Source: Astragalus membranaceus
Lineage: Eukaryota; Streptophyta; Magnoliopsida; Fabales; Fabaceae
Direction: 5' to 3'
DNA length: 64,000 nt
Assembly (NCBI GenBank): GCA_039519185.1
Contig: CM076846.1
Location: forward strand, 112,862,566 to 112,926,565
The notes below the pieces were generated by a model. It was not told where the DNA came from, did no database searches, and saw only the letters and a program-made list of their open reading frames with translations. Position 1 is the first letter of the stretch; each line of letters begins with the position of its first letter. The position numbers were made by a program, and so were the translations under genes. Positions 40,794-53,200 of the stretch are shown here, in pieces.

Positions 40794-42854
40794 GGCTCAT
40801 ATTGGGCTTGGCCCAAACTCTTTATTTGGGGTGTGCCGGGGGTGTGGGGGCGTCAGCCCACCACGGTAGGGTTCAGGGGTATTGTTGTAATCTTAACTAA
40901 GTTATTATAAGTACTTATTGTAACACTGAAACCCTAATTGATTCAAGCAATAAGACGGAACTACAGCTGCTCTGTAGTCGTAGACGTAGGCAAAACATTG
41001 GCCGAACTGCGTGACCAATATCGTGTCTCCTATTTCCGTTTTTCGTTTCTATTCTTATTTCTTTGTTTACTGTTGTTGTCCATGTTGAAGCAGTCAGTTG
41101 CAACAGATGTGTCAGCATCTGAAGGGGAAACTTCCAACAATAAGGTGATTCAGGTGCCTATTGAGCCGTCACCAGCGAGCATTATGCGGTCGGTACTTGA
41201 ACCACAAGCCGAACCAGACCCTGATACTGAAAATGAACATGGAACTGAAGATTCAGGTGGAGTTCATGATTACTCTCTAGTACGCATAGAGAGCGCCGTC
41301 AGATCAAGCCACCAGATAGATATGGGTATGAAGACTTGGTAGCTTATGCACTTCTTACTAGTTCTGGAGATCCGTCCACTTTTCGAGAGGCTATAGCTAG
41401 CAAGGAGAAAGATAAGTGGATGGGTGCTATGGTGGAGGAGATAGAGCCCTTGAAGAAAAATGAGACATGGGATCTTGTTCAGCTTCCTAAAGGAAAAAAG
41501 GCTATCGATTGCAAGAGGGTGTACAAGAGAAAACCAGGCGTAAGAGAAAAAGAAGAGGAAAAGTTCAAGGCTCGTCTTGTCGCAATGGGGTACTCACAAC
41601 AGAAGGGGATTGACTATGATGAGATTTTCTCTCCGGTCGTCAGACATACCTCTATCAGTGTAGTGTTAGCCTTGGTAGCCAGCCGAGACATGCATTTAGA
41701 GCAGATGGATGTGAAGACAGTTTTCCTCCATGGTAATCTAGAGGAGCAAATTTACATGGAGCAGCCAGAGGGTTTCAGTGATACTGGACGGGGCAGACTC
41801 GTTTGTAAATTGAAGAGGTCTCTGTATGGTCTAAAGCAGTCTCCAAGACAATGGTACAAGCACTTTGATTCATACATGCTTCAGATTGGCTACAAAAGAT
41901 GCGGGTATGATTGTTGTGTTTATGTTAGGAGCCTTGGTGATGGTTCTTTTATTTTCTTGTTACAATATGTGGATGATATGTTGATTGCTGCTAATCATTT
42001 ACATGACGTAAATGAACTGAAAATCATGTTGGGAAAGGAGTTTGATATGAAAGACTTAGGTGCTGCTAAGAAGATTCTTGGGATGGAAATTCACAGGGAT
42101 GGGGGTGCTAGAAAATTATGGCTCTCTCAGAAAAGCTATGTTGAAAAGGTGCTAGACAGATTTGACATGAGCAATTTGAAGGCTGTGAGTACTCCATTGG
42201 AGAATCACTTTAAGCTCTCATTGGATCAGTGTCCAAAGAGAGATGCAGAAGCTGAGTATATGTCAAAAGTTCCTTACGCCAGTGCTGTTGGTTGTTTAAT
42301 GTATGCTATGGTCTGCACTAGACCAGATTTGGCACAAGCTGTAAGTCAAGTGTGCAAGTTTATGTCCAAACCGGGAAAGCATCATTGGGAAGCAGTCAAG
42401 TGGATTTTCAAGTACTTAAAGGGTACAACAGGTAAATGTATCATGTTTAGCAATGAAAGAGGTGATCCTTCAGTTGTGGGATATGTTGGTTCAGACTATG
42501 CTGGTGATAAGGATGATAGGAGGTCTACAACGGGATATGTCTTTACTCTTACAGGTGGACCCATCTGCTGGAAATCATCCGTTCAATCCATAGTTGCAAT
42601 GTCAACAACTGAAGCAGAGTACATGGCAGTAGCTAAAGCTGCCAAAGAGGCTTTATGGCTGACAGACTTAGTGAAGGAATTGGGTGTTGAGCAAGGTGGA
42701 GTTCAATTGCATTGTGACAGCCAGAGTGTCATTTATTTGGCAAAGAATCAAGTGTATCACGCTCGGACTAAGCATATTAAGGTGGAGTTCTATTAATATT
42801 TCTTTGTTGCTGTTGCTGTTACAACAGTCTAAGATAAGGAAAATATAGACATCC
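40794..42854 (+). mobile_element. internally deleted Tork/Tnt1-like copia C2
   Basis: Starts with an LTR-like TGTTGAGTATGGCTC (40794) running to about 41085, then passes directly into the linker before RT, so gag, protease, integrase and the primer site are missing. It ends abruptly after the RNase H stop (42796), next to an AATG microsatellite. No 3' LTR or target duplication was found. Confidence 0.65.
41091..42796 (+). pseudogene. copia C2 reverse transcriptase-RNase H
   Basis: A linker rich in S/E/P (from 41091) is followed by a frameshift near 41283, then 486 codons of clean frame from 41336. It holds the RT (ETWDLVQLPKGKKAI, FSPVVRHTSISVVLAL, catalytic YVDDMLIA) and RNase H (GYVGSDYAGDKDDRRSTTG, STTEAEYMAVAKAAKEALWL, HARTKHI). 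The family's usual ending is lost: the frame stops two residues after HIKVE. Order and motifs fit the Tork/Tnt1 group. The open RT frame is notable for an element lacking everything else; without gag and integrase it could only act in trans. Confidence 0.88.
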
Positions 42855-42919
42855 AAATGAATGAATGAATGAATGAATGAATGAATGAATGAATGAAAGA
42901 ATGAATGAATGAATGAATG
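42855..42919. repeat. (AATG)n microsatellite
   Basis: About 16 tetranucleotide units with one AAAG interruption near 42896, at the C2/C3 junction. Confidence 0.9.
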
Positions 42920-43557
42920 GGTGATTATAATTGGGTAACTGATTGAATAGAGTTTGATAGGGGGTTTGCATATTTGTGGGCATCATGTTTATTAAATAGG
43001 TAGTTGTAGTGAAAGCATGGCTCCAAAAATGATGTGATAAATTGGCATGATGAAGAGCACGATTAGTTTCAAATATGTGTCTATGTTTCCTCTCAGCATT
43101 GCCATTTAGTTATGAGGTATCAGGTGGTGAAGTGAGCTGAGTGATACCATGAGTGGCAAAGTAGGATTACAATTTAATAAATTTACCACCATTATCAGAG
43201 AAGGAGGAAGATGATAACTTTTGAGGTTGTGATTTGAGAAGGGTAGTTTATGACTCTTGGCACAGTGACATGAGTTGCACTCAATGAATGATGATAACTT
43301 TATTGAAATTTGACAAGTTATTGAAAGATGCTGGAGAATTTTTGATGCAGGGTGTCCTAGTTTTTTGGTAGGAAGGTAATAGAGATCCTATTCCTATGAA
43401 TGCAACAACCCTTTGTGAAACTGAAGTGGATAGATCCTAGGATCAATTCCTATGCCTACAATTTCTCAATAAACAAAGTAATAGAGAGCAACAGAATGGA
43501 AAGAACATATACTAAATTATCTATTTTATTTTACAATTAATTACAAAATATGCACAT

Positions 43558-44459
43558 TCCATTATATTCTATCAGAACATTTTTTCTGATTAATATAAGT
43601 TAATATAGTTACTTTTTATTTCTTCTCAAAATGAAATGTGAAACATTTTATTCACAACTTAAAGCCCTAAATAAGAATCAAGCATTATCAAATATCTGTT
43701 GCTCTATATGTTGCCTGTTTATGCTTTTTTTGATTCAGCTTTCTTTAGGGATGTTGCAGGTTGCTGGATCTACTACTGGATGATATGGGGCCAAGTGACA
43801 CTTTTAGATACCAACACTTGCTGGGATGGGATTATCTAAGATTTGTCACAAATATGATGTACTTTTGTAAATTCAAATATTTGTGAATGCAAGCTGTTTT
43901 TAGTGGCGTCACTGGCGTGTGTTACACACAGATCTTAACCCCATACTACCTTAGTTGTATCACATTATATTAAGAACATTTTTAAAGACTTAAAATGCTT
44001 ATTAAAAATACAATTAGATTATATTAAGAATATTTTTCTAGACTAAAAAAGACTTATTAAAAATACAAGTTAGCCACTGCTAAATCTGGTCTTTAATCAA
44101 CTTGGTTGGACAATAGTGATCATTTTACTTTCAAATTTGCGTTCAACTACTTATTTCAATCGGTAGTGATCATTTAACTAATGTAATTATATAAAAAAGC
44201 CTTTCTTTAATTACCAACTACTTTTTCAAATATTTCTTTAGCTATGTGAAACAACTTTTTTGTTGTATAACTATGTAACATGTTACAACTATTGTTAATT
44301 GTATCAAATGTTATTTATTTTGTAGATATCTATGTATCTTATATAAAAAACAAACGACTTAACAATTATTTACATAATTTTTTTTCACCAATTTTTTACA
44401 TAATTAATTATATAAAAATGATTTATTTTTTTATTTTATCTTTCAATTTAATTATTTAT
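43558..44459. other. AT-rich intergenic DNA
   Basis: No gene seen. Two diverged tandem units of about 54 bases at 43966-44072 share TATATTAAGAA and TTATTAAAAATACAA. Confidence 0.6.
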
Positions 44460-44461
44460 TA

Positions 44462-45038
44462 CTCCTTCCGTCCTAAAATATAATGTCCCTTTAACCACTT
44501 CACAAGAATTAAGGAAAGTAGTTTAGTTAGTTAATCTCATTAATTATGTCTACTTTTTATACTATTTTTCCCACTTTACCATTTATATATTTCCTCTCTC
44601 CTCTAATTAATTAAAGTGTGTTTTTTTAATGTTTCAAGAACTAGCTAACACCTACGACATTCAATACACCTATGACATTCAAGATTTGCATACATAAATT
44701 GAGATGTTTAGAGTATTCGAAGAGTTGCATCGAGATGAGAGATGACCAATGTTTCTAAGGGCGTGGCCTGGCATGTGTGCAATCTATCAGATAGAATAAA
44801 TTAAAGAGAGGTGTTTGTGTTTAACGGGAACTGAAAACGTCAGGCACATGAAATTTAAAGAGAGAGTAAATATATTACAAACTGAAAAATATTATTGATT
44901 ACCTAAAAAATTAAGTAGGGGGGGGGGGGTGTATTTTAGTCCAAAAATAATTAATGCAGTAAACAATGTTAAAAGGGTCCTTATATAATGGGACAAATAA
45001 AATTCTCAAAAGGGCCTTATATTTTGAGACGAATGGAG
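44462..45038. mobile_element. Stowaway-type MITE (Tc1/mariner)
   Basis: 577 bases with inverted ends CTCCTTCCGTCCTAAAATAT and ATATTTTGAGACGAATGGAG, flanked by the TA duplication (44460-44461, 45039-45040), the classic Stowaway arrangement. It is longer than usual and contains a ten-G run near 44920-44929, so it may carry extra sequence. Confidence 0.85.
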
Positions 45039-45134
45039 TATTATTTTGAAGTTACAAATATAGAATTTTCTCATTATAAGAGAAAGTAATCCTTCTTAGA
45101 TATAAAACACATGTACATATAGGCTACGGCTTAC

Positions 45135-45223
45135 ATTACTAAGCCAATTACTTAGTAATTCTTACTAAATTGTTAATAGCCATTGGATTGACAAAATTTC
45201 AATCCAATTCAATCCAATGGCTA
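45135..45223. repeat. two hairpins next to the left MULE end
   Basis: ATTACTAAG (45135-45143) / CTTAGTAAT (45151-45159), 9 perfect pairs; and TAGCCATTGGATTG (45177-45190) / CAATCCAATGGCTA (45210-45223), 14 perfect pairs, loop 19. The right end has CTAAGCTA/TAGCTTAG (about 55745-55761). Confidence 0.85.
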
Positions 45224-45424
45224 GTTTTTAGTAGGGGTAATTGTGTCCTATCCAGTTTTTCTGGTTTTAATTAAATTAAATTAATATAATAAATGTTCCC
45301 TTTTTTTAGGGATATTAAAACAAAAACATTTATTAAGCTTTGATTTTCTCTTCCAATTATCTTCTCTCTCACATTGTCACAATTTTATGTTTTACGTTAT
45401 ATTCATCTTTTATTTTTCGTTTTA

Positions 45425-45438
45425 TTCTTCTTCTTCTT

Positions 45439-45469
<31 letters not shown>

Positions 45470-45586
45470 TTCTTCTTCTTCTTCTTCTTCTTCTTCTTCT
45501 TCTTCTTCTTCTTCTTCTTCTTCTTCTTCTTCTTCTTCTTCTTCTTCTTCTTCTTCTTCTTCTTCTTCTTCTTCTTCTTCTTCTTC
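45425..45586 (+). repeat. (TTC)54 microsatellite
   Basis: 162 bases of TTC with a single TTA at 45467-45469, about 135 bases upstream of the transposase ATG. Apparent Ser/Phe/Leu-run ORFs in it are artefacts of the repeat. Confidence 0.95.
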
Positions 45587-45721
45587 ATGTTACATATATA
45601 TTTCTTTATTTTTCACGCAACTCAAGTCTAAAATACGCACTCACGCCAAAAAATAAGACGCCCACGGGTGTTTAAAAAACGGACTCCGTTTGATCCACGC
45701 CATTGAAGCACGCCATTGATC

Positions 45722-48700
45722 ATGTCTCGTTATGATGTTGATGAACATGGGACGAAAATCAGTTTTTCATCGTTACTTGCGCGTAAGTCCTTTATTCTTC
45801 ATTTGTAATTTGCATGTACTCTCTCAATCACGCTTTTGAGAGAACATTTAGGACCAACTACTCAATCTTGATATATTATGTGATTTTCACTAACCGAAGT
45901 CATATTTTTATTTGGTTAGATCGTACTAACCGAAGTTATCTTATTCCCTGGCTACAATAGGACTAACCGAAGTTATGTTTTTCCCTGGCTAGAACTGTAA
46001 TAACCGAAGTTATGCTATTTCATGGCTAGAATTGGACTAACCGATATTATGTTATATCCTGGCTAGAAACCTACTAACCAAAGTTATGTTATCCCTTGGC
46101 TATTATTGGACTAACCAAAGATATGTTATTCCCTGTCTATAATTCCTCTAACCGAAGTTATTTTATCCTTTGGTTAGAATTGTACTAACCGAAGTTATAT
46201 TATTTCCTGGCTAGAATTCCACTAACCGAAGTCACGTTATTCACTGGTTAATGTCTATTAACAAATGTTCCGTACTCATGTGGTCTTTTTTTTGTTTTTG
46301 TTGTTGCAGTACAAGGTTGTCAGCATCAGCATGAAAATCAAACCGACATGATTGTCTTAGATGCACAAAGTATTATTGATTGCTTTTTATTTTATTTGAA
46401 TAATTTATTTGCATTGTGAGATGTACATGGTTTTGTGAGAGATACTCCTATCTAAGGTGGCTATATTTTTTTAGGTTCGAATGTGCTTGGTATCGACGAG
46501 CTTTCTAGTGATGTGTTGCATCCGAGGACAACTGTTGGATTTGGCAACGACGACTTCGACGATGACATGGTTGCAGGTTGCACAATGTTATTTATTGTAT
46601 AGTTTATTTTTTATGTTTTTGTTCGTTTGATAATGATATTTATTATTTTATTTTGGCAGAAGTTAAGCATCATCCTTCGAATGTTAAATCTTGGAAAGGT
46701 CTTGTTTTCCGCACAGAGCCGGAAGCATATGATTTTTATAACACTTACGCCAAGTCCTCGGGTTTCACAATCAAAAAATCAAATGTGTGGCATGATAGTA
46801 GGAATAAAAAGACTGACATCCCTATCTATTTGAATATGATGTGTCATAAACAAGGTTTCAAGTTGGTACAAAAGGTGGTTCAAATGACTCCTTTGTATAA
46901 ACGAAAAGATACTAGGACAGGTTGTTGTGCGGCAATGAAGCTTAAAATGGATGTTGATAAGGGAGGGTATGTTATTACCATGTGGAACGATCTTCACAAT
47001 CATCCATTGATAGATGCTGACAAGAGACACCTCCTACCATCCAATAGAACCATCACGGAACAACATAAACTTATTATACAAAACCATTTGGCATCTGGGA
47101 TATCACAAAGGGCTACATACGACTCTATGGCCCGGGCTGCTGGTGGTGTTGAGAAACTTGGTTTTCTGCGCAATGACTTGAAGAATCACCTGTTTGTTAC
47201 CAAAGCAAAGGCATTGCAACCTGGAGAGGCTACTGTGTTGCAAGTGTGGTTCAGGCAGCAGACATTGGGAATGCCTGGTTTTTACTACGACATTCAAGTC
47301 GATGAAGACGAAGCAATATCTTCAATATTCTGGGCTGATTCTGTTATGCGTGCTGATTATGCACTTTTTGGCGATTTTGTCAGTTTTGACACAACATACA
47401 GAACCAACAAAGACTATAGGCCCCTCGGTATGTTGTTTGGTAGCTAGTAACACTTTTACTCTTAATTTGTTTAATCACTGATTAACCTGTTATGTACTTT
47501 GCTGTGGGTATTTAACAATAACCGCTCCCTTTGTTATTTTTGGTGTTTCCATCATAACTAATGGTATTGTACAATTCGTTGTTTGCATGTAATTTAGGTA
47601 TTTTTGTTGGATTTAATCACCATAAAGGTACCTGTGTGTTTGGATGTGCGTTGCTTTATGATGAAACGTCTGCAACATTCAAGTGGTTGTTCGAGACTTT
47701 TATGAAATGTATGAATGGCAAAAAACCAGAGACCTTTATGACAGACCAAGCGCCTGCAATTGCTGCCGGTATTCGTGAGGTTTTCCCAGATGTGTTCCAT
47801 GCTTTATGTTCTTGGCACATTAAGCAAAATGCAACTAAAAAACTTGGTGCTAGGGCGACTGCCAAATTTTTCGATGAATTCAAGCATCTTGTAAAGCATG
47901 TTGATAACGATGAACAGTTTGAATACTCATGGAATCATATGATTTCCGAATGTTTCCATAATGGTCACCCTTCTGACATGAATTGGTTGAAATTTATTTA
48001 CACCAGTAGAAAGCAATGGTCTTCTGCATGGGTAAAGAATACATTCACGGCTGGGAAGAAGACCACACAGCTAAGCGAACAATTCAATGCCTTTGCAAGA
48101 TTCTATCTGAAGACTGAACACTCCATCTCCCAATTGTTGTCCAGGTTTCAGGATCTCCTCGATGATTTGCGTCATAATGAATTGATGTCTGATTTCAATA
48201 TGCAGCACATTGTTGTTGATAATAGGCATCCCAACAGTGGTTTGATGTGTCATGCAGCTAAGTTGTTCACTCCTGCCATCTTTGAGCTAATTCAAAAGGA
48301 GTTTGACGCGTCCAAAGCTTACACAATTTCGGTAATTACTAACCTTTATCTCTTGTACAATGTTATTGTTACTTGTCATGATAATATATTGCATTTTGCA
48401 GCCTGTTCTAGAGCTGAAACAGGACACGATAGATGTTATACATGTCGAGAGATGGAGTAATCAGTTTATGGAGAACGAAGAACTGGTGGAAAATGAGACT
48501 GTGAAGCTAGATTCGGTAAATGGTTATGTTACCTGTAGTTGTCGGTTCTTGGAAAATTGGGGCTTAATTTGTCGACACACACTGAGAGTTTTGGATGCTT
48601 ATGCTGCGTGGCGTCTTCCTTTTTTCATTGCATCCCTCCCATATATATTAAAAAAAGATGGTGTAGAGATTATAAGAAGTCTGTTGGTTGTATTGCTGAT

Positions 48701-49176
48701 GAGATACATTTGGATACCAAGTCTCTTTCAAATTTTGGTGAGAGATACCAGTATCTTTCTGATATAGTGTGTGGAGCTGGTTCACGTATATGTTATAATG
48801 AGGCTGCATATAATGTATTTGTCCGTTATGTTATTGACGGGGTTAAAGAGGCTGAGCAGTTGTTGCATTCGGCGTCTGATACCACCGAACCGACGCGTGC
48901 ATCATGTTCAACTTTTGCAGGTACTTTCTATTTTGATGCTCGTTACTCTTTTAAGTTACGATCCTTGTGCAGACGTTTGCAATTCTTACATATGTTGTGG
49001 TTGTTTTGTTGAAATTAGAATATCAGCAAGGAGATTTTCCAGCTAAAAAGATAAGGCAACGCCAAAACCCATGCAAGAGCAAGATCAGGTTGATGTCAGA
49101 TTCAGAGAAAAGACATTTGATTTGGAAACAGAAACGCAAGCGGGCAATTGAACTTCAGAAGTTGTCTGCAAGTTAG
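45722..49176 (+). pseudogene. FAR1-type MULE transposase gene, one visible frameshift
   Basis: Exons with consistent phase: 45722-45782, 46310-46369, 46475-46576, 46660-47427, 47598-48331, 48402-48920 and a last one to the stop at 49174-49176. Exon 4 has the FAR1 DNA-binding domain (zinc ligands in MMCHKQG, TGCCAA, LHNHPL) and starts the MULE domain (VSFDTTYRTNK, first catalytic Asp). Exon 5 holds MTDQAPAI (second Asp), the CSWHIKQNA motif and LSEQFNAFARFYLKTEHSI (likely Glu). Exon 6 has the SWIM zinc finger (TCSCRFLENWGLICRHTL). A frame change at a seven-A run (48650-48656) breaks the region just after it (YIKKRWCRDYKK resumes in another frame). The protein would cut and move the element in the nucleus. 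Confidence 0.88.
45892..46260 (+). repeat. minisatellite, about 10 units of 36-37 bases (intron 1 of the transposase gene)
   Basis: Unit pattern CTAACCGAAGTTATGTTATT then CCCTGGCTAGAATTG. In the best unit (about 46149-46178) CTAACCGAAG pairs with CTTTGGTTAG, so each unit is a degenerate hairpin. The array fills most of intron 1 (45783-46309). Confidence 0.9.
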
Positions 49177-49836
49177 GTCGTCTTTGTCAATGTTGACTAA
49201 ACAATGTTTTTTGTGTTGTTTATTTCGTTATTACAAACCACGCACTAGTCAATGATTTGAGCAAAGTTTATCGACCGTTAAACAGATGTGTAAATTTTAT
49301 TGTTATCCATTTTTTTTACGAAAAAAGTAGGGCAAATCCGTTGAAGCTGGTTTCTAACCACACTAGAACAATTTAGTCATTAGTGTCATCTAACCATCAC
49401 ATATGTGGTTAGATAACCATAGTAATAATCTAAAAATTAGATGACACTGTTTTCTAGCCATCATATAAACAATCTTTGGTTAGTGTCGTCTAACTACCGT
49501 ACTACATGATGTTGGTTTTGCAACATCTAACCAATTGTACTAACCGAAGTTATTGTATTCACTGGCTAGAGATGTACTAACCGACGTTATGTTGTACCCT
49601 GGCTAGAAATCCACTATCCAAAGTTATGTTATTCCCTGGCTAATGGGACTAACCGAAGTTACGATTTTCCCTGTCTAGAATTCATCTAACCGAGGTTATG
49701 TTATCATTTGGCTAGAAATTTGCTAACCGAAGTTATGTTATTTCCTGGCAATTTAGTGGTTCGTGACTGTTAACATGTGAGGTTCACATGTGTGATCTAG
49801 TGGTTAATTACTATTAACATTTGAGGTTCACATGTG

Positions 49837-49898
<62 letters not shown>

Positions 49899-50206
49899 CT
49901 TAATAACTTAATAATTCGCAGCTAGAACACGTAACCATATTTGTGCAGTAATGATTGTGAATGGAAGTATAGTTATATTCACTTTAAAATTCAGTTGCTG
50001 TAAAATGGAAAGCAAAAATTTAAATTTGTAATAACGAAACCACAACTCTGCAAATCAGTAGTAATTGACATATAGCAAGTACACGACAGCAGTTAAATTC
50101 CGAAATGCTAAAAAACACGTGGAAGTAGATGTACACTTTTGGAAATAACAGTCAAAATAAACAATACATAACCATTTTGTATGTGGGCGTAACTTTACTA
50201 CTTTGC
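49177..50206. other. MULE spacer between convergent genes, with second CTAACC array and (TA)n
   Basis: Six more units of the 36-base minisatellite at 49547-49755, preceded by looser CTAACC/GGTTAG palindromes (49350-49520), and a (TA)28 run at 49838-49893. No ORF. Confidence 0.85.
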
Positions 50207-53200
50207 CTATTTTTTACACCTTTTTCCATCAGTCTTTTCTCCGCACCCATTTTTTTGAAGCTCATCTTGCAGTTGCTGGCAGAAAATATTTGCCTCGTGT
50301 TGGATAGGTCCCTTCAGTAAGTTGGTGCGGTGGTTCATCAGTGCACAACATAAGTCTATTCGGAATCTTTCTGTGGCAACCTGTCTTTGTTTTTGGGTCC
50401 ATCTATCCCACATGCCGAACGACACAAGTTCGCTTTCATTGCCATTCAATTCTTTGAGAAACATCATGGTGAAGACACCACAACTAGTGAAATCTGGCTG
50501 GTGTGGCATTTTTGGTTCATACCACTCAAACTTCTCCCATTTATATGGGCAAGGCTTTTTCATGATTTTGTATCGTTGCGCAACGAAGCTACGTGCCTCG
50601 TTCATCAATCTATCGCCCAGAGCTTCAAATTCCGAAAATGTTCCACTTTTGTTCTTTCTTGTGAAACTGTCAAGGCTTGTAAGGAATTCATATCGGCCCA
50701 TCTTTAAATTTAGTATGAAAGTCACGTAGTGGGATCTAGCAATAGCAGGTATGAGAATCTGCGATAAAAATGAGACGAAAATTTTTAAAAAACACAACCC
50801 CAATTGATTGTGAATAGAAATAGATGGTAGCTAACATTAAGAAATGAATCCAAACAAAGCCAATTATAAAGCCAGATTTACAATGCAAGTTATTAAATAA
50901 TTAATAAAAAAGTTCAAATGACAACTTACATATTCAAGTCCTGTAACATTTAGCTTCCTGAATCTCATATAGCTGTTGAATATCCCCAGCTTCTTAGTGA
51001 AAGTGCTGGCCGCCAATTCCTGGTCTCTGTTGTCCACACGGTTATCCCGTGACAGTTCGGTTAAAGTACATATCTGCGTTCCCAAATCCAGGAGCAATTA
51101 TTTTCCATGCACCAACTAGTACATAATAATTGTAAATGATAATAATGTTCCTATACATTCATTTATTCCATAATAGGTACATAATAATTTATTACCCAGC
51201 AAAACGTTCGTAATAATTTCACAATAGTTATAGTAAATTATAAGTTGATAACAGTGCATAAATAGAAACATCGTTATTACCGAGGTTCCAGCTGACAATA
51301 CCAGCCTTTTCATCTTATCTATTCGTTGTCCGAAGTTCAGCTGGGTTGCCCAGGTATCTATAACAAGGCTATCTACGCATTCATCGTCTTGCAACGTCCA
51401 TAATTCCTTTCTTCTGAGGTTGAACCTTTCATCCATTTGGCATTGGTACATAAGTTTTTCACTGCAATCATAAGATTTGAACTTGTAAATGCAAATGATA
51501 AAATAAGCAATAAAGGGAATGTTATATTCGTACATAATTGCATTAACTATTATCTATCAAATAAAATCTGATTCTAACCACATATATACAAAACGTTGGT
51601 TAAATGCATCTAACCACAAAAACACACATCATTGGTTACTTCTCTGTTAACCACCTAATGACATATCTTTGGGTAGCTGACTTCTAACAATACAACAACA
51701 GAATTTGGGTTATTCATAAAGAAGTGTCAACTAATGGTAAATTGCACATGTGCACAATCGTGGGTATTATCTATCAAATAAAATCTGATTCTAACCACAT
51801 ATATACGAAACGTTGGTTAAATGAATCTAACCACAAAAAAACACATCATTGGTTACTTGCCTGTTAACCACATAATGACATATCTTTGGATAGCTGACTT
51901 CTAACAATAGAACAACAGAAATTTGGTTAGATTCAGAAAGAAGGGTCAACTAATGGTAAATTGCACATGTGCACAGTCGGGGGTATTCATTCGGTCATAG
52001 GGAAAGAAGGGAGGGACGAAACATAGTAGTCATATTAGTGAAAATTCAATTGCAACTAAAACATCTACTTTGATGGGATTGTTAATCAAACGGGCACTTA
52101 CTATGGCTGGTCTGGTGACCAAATGTATGTGACAAGGTTCTTTTCAAACAATAACGCAGTGGATCGAGCAACATGGCCATCGAATGGGCTTTGTAAGAAT
52201 TTCGAGGGCTTCTGAATTCTCTTCCTCTTACGAATGTACTTTTCTGGGCTGCTTACATTGTTGCTACAGTCTGTTGTTTCATCAATGTTTACATTGTTTC
52301 TGGGCTGCTCCATCTGTTGTTTCATCAATGTTGTTGCACTGAAATTTAACAAGTTATACTGTTAGTTTCTACAAATATTGACTTCTAAATTAATGTACAA
52401 GTTAATACTATAGTAATATTTATAATTACTCTACTGTTTCGCCCTGCAAATTGATATCAGCAAAAACCTCAAAAAAGTTAAGTTGACAAAACTCTATGTC
52501 CTTTTGATATATTTTTCTTTTTTCAGCGGAAGCCGTGGTTACTGTATGATCGAATTCGTCAGCCAACTTCCTTCTAACATCCGGAGGAGTTTGGGTGAGT
52601 CTGGAAATTTAGAGGACAGTAGACAATAACAAAATTACATGTTTAATAAACACAAGGACAACTTGCATACTATAATACTAAAATCGTTACTGAGATATAA
52701 AGTCCACTATACAAAGTAGTAGGAGAAAGTTAAAATTAACAAGGTTCACACTTACAGATTAAAACTTGGTGGGCTATACGGTGAATTGACATGTTTGTTC
52801 ACCGTAACTTCATGTTCTTTATCCTCCCTAGTGTCATTAAATAATAAAATGGCAATCAGGTATGTTTATGTATTGTACCTAATATTGGCTTTCAAATTTA
52901 AATATATACCTAGCATTGTTGACAGGCACGTTAGTGGCAGAAACTGGACCAACATAAATGGTTAGTTGTGAGCATGTGTTTTCCGTGTGTGGCACAGCAG
53001 GTGTCGTCACCTTAAAACCAATGTTGTGAGCATCATTTCTGTGTTTTGAGCGAATTTCACGCCTTTCTTCCCTGCTTTCATCACTGTCTGTTGCTGAATT
53101 CTTTCTGCTTTTTCGCCCCCCTGGGGTTTTATGATCACCCTCATCACCAACTGATTTAACCGAATCATCATCACCCTCATATTTTCCATCGTTGCTTTCA

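Larger units (their letters stand above)
40150..43557 (-). mobile_element. decayed Ty1/copia element C3 (minus), host of a nested copia
   Basis: The diverged direct repeats 40208-40355 and 43400-43546 (shared ends TATTTTATTTTACAATTAAT) look like its LTRs. Minus-strand integrase traces lie at 43340-42925 (SDNGGKFIK, NAERKHRHIFETNRALHHA, HFWSHAFTTTTYLIN) and the end of pol at about 40500-40430 (DQLTDILTKPLPRP). Everything is full of stops. The C2 copia splits it at 40794-42854. Exact termini were not found. Confidence 0.6.

Noticed and set aside
45340..45675. Overlapping ORFs rich in Leu, Phe, Ser or Lys
   Set aside because: They are frames of the TTC microsatellite with no start context or domain.
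45892..46260. CRISPR-like array
   Set aside because: Units are contiguous imperfect minisatellites without unique spacers, in a plant transposon intron.
45722..49176. Host FAR1/FRS transcription factor
   Set aside because: The gene sits between matching inverted ends and target duplications and has an intact MULE-type layout, so it is the element's transposase.
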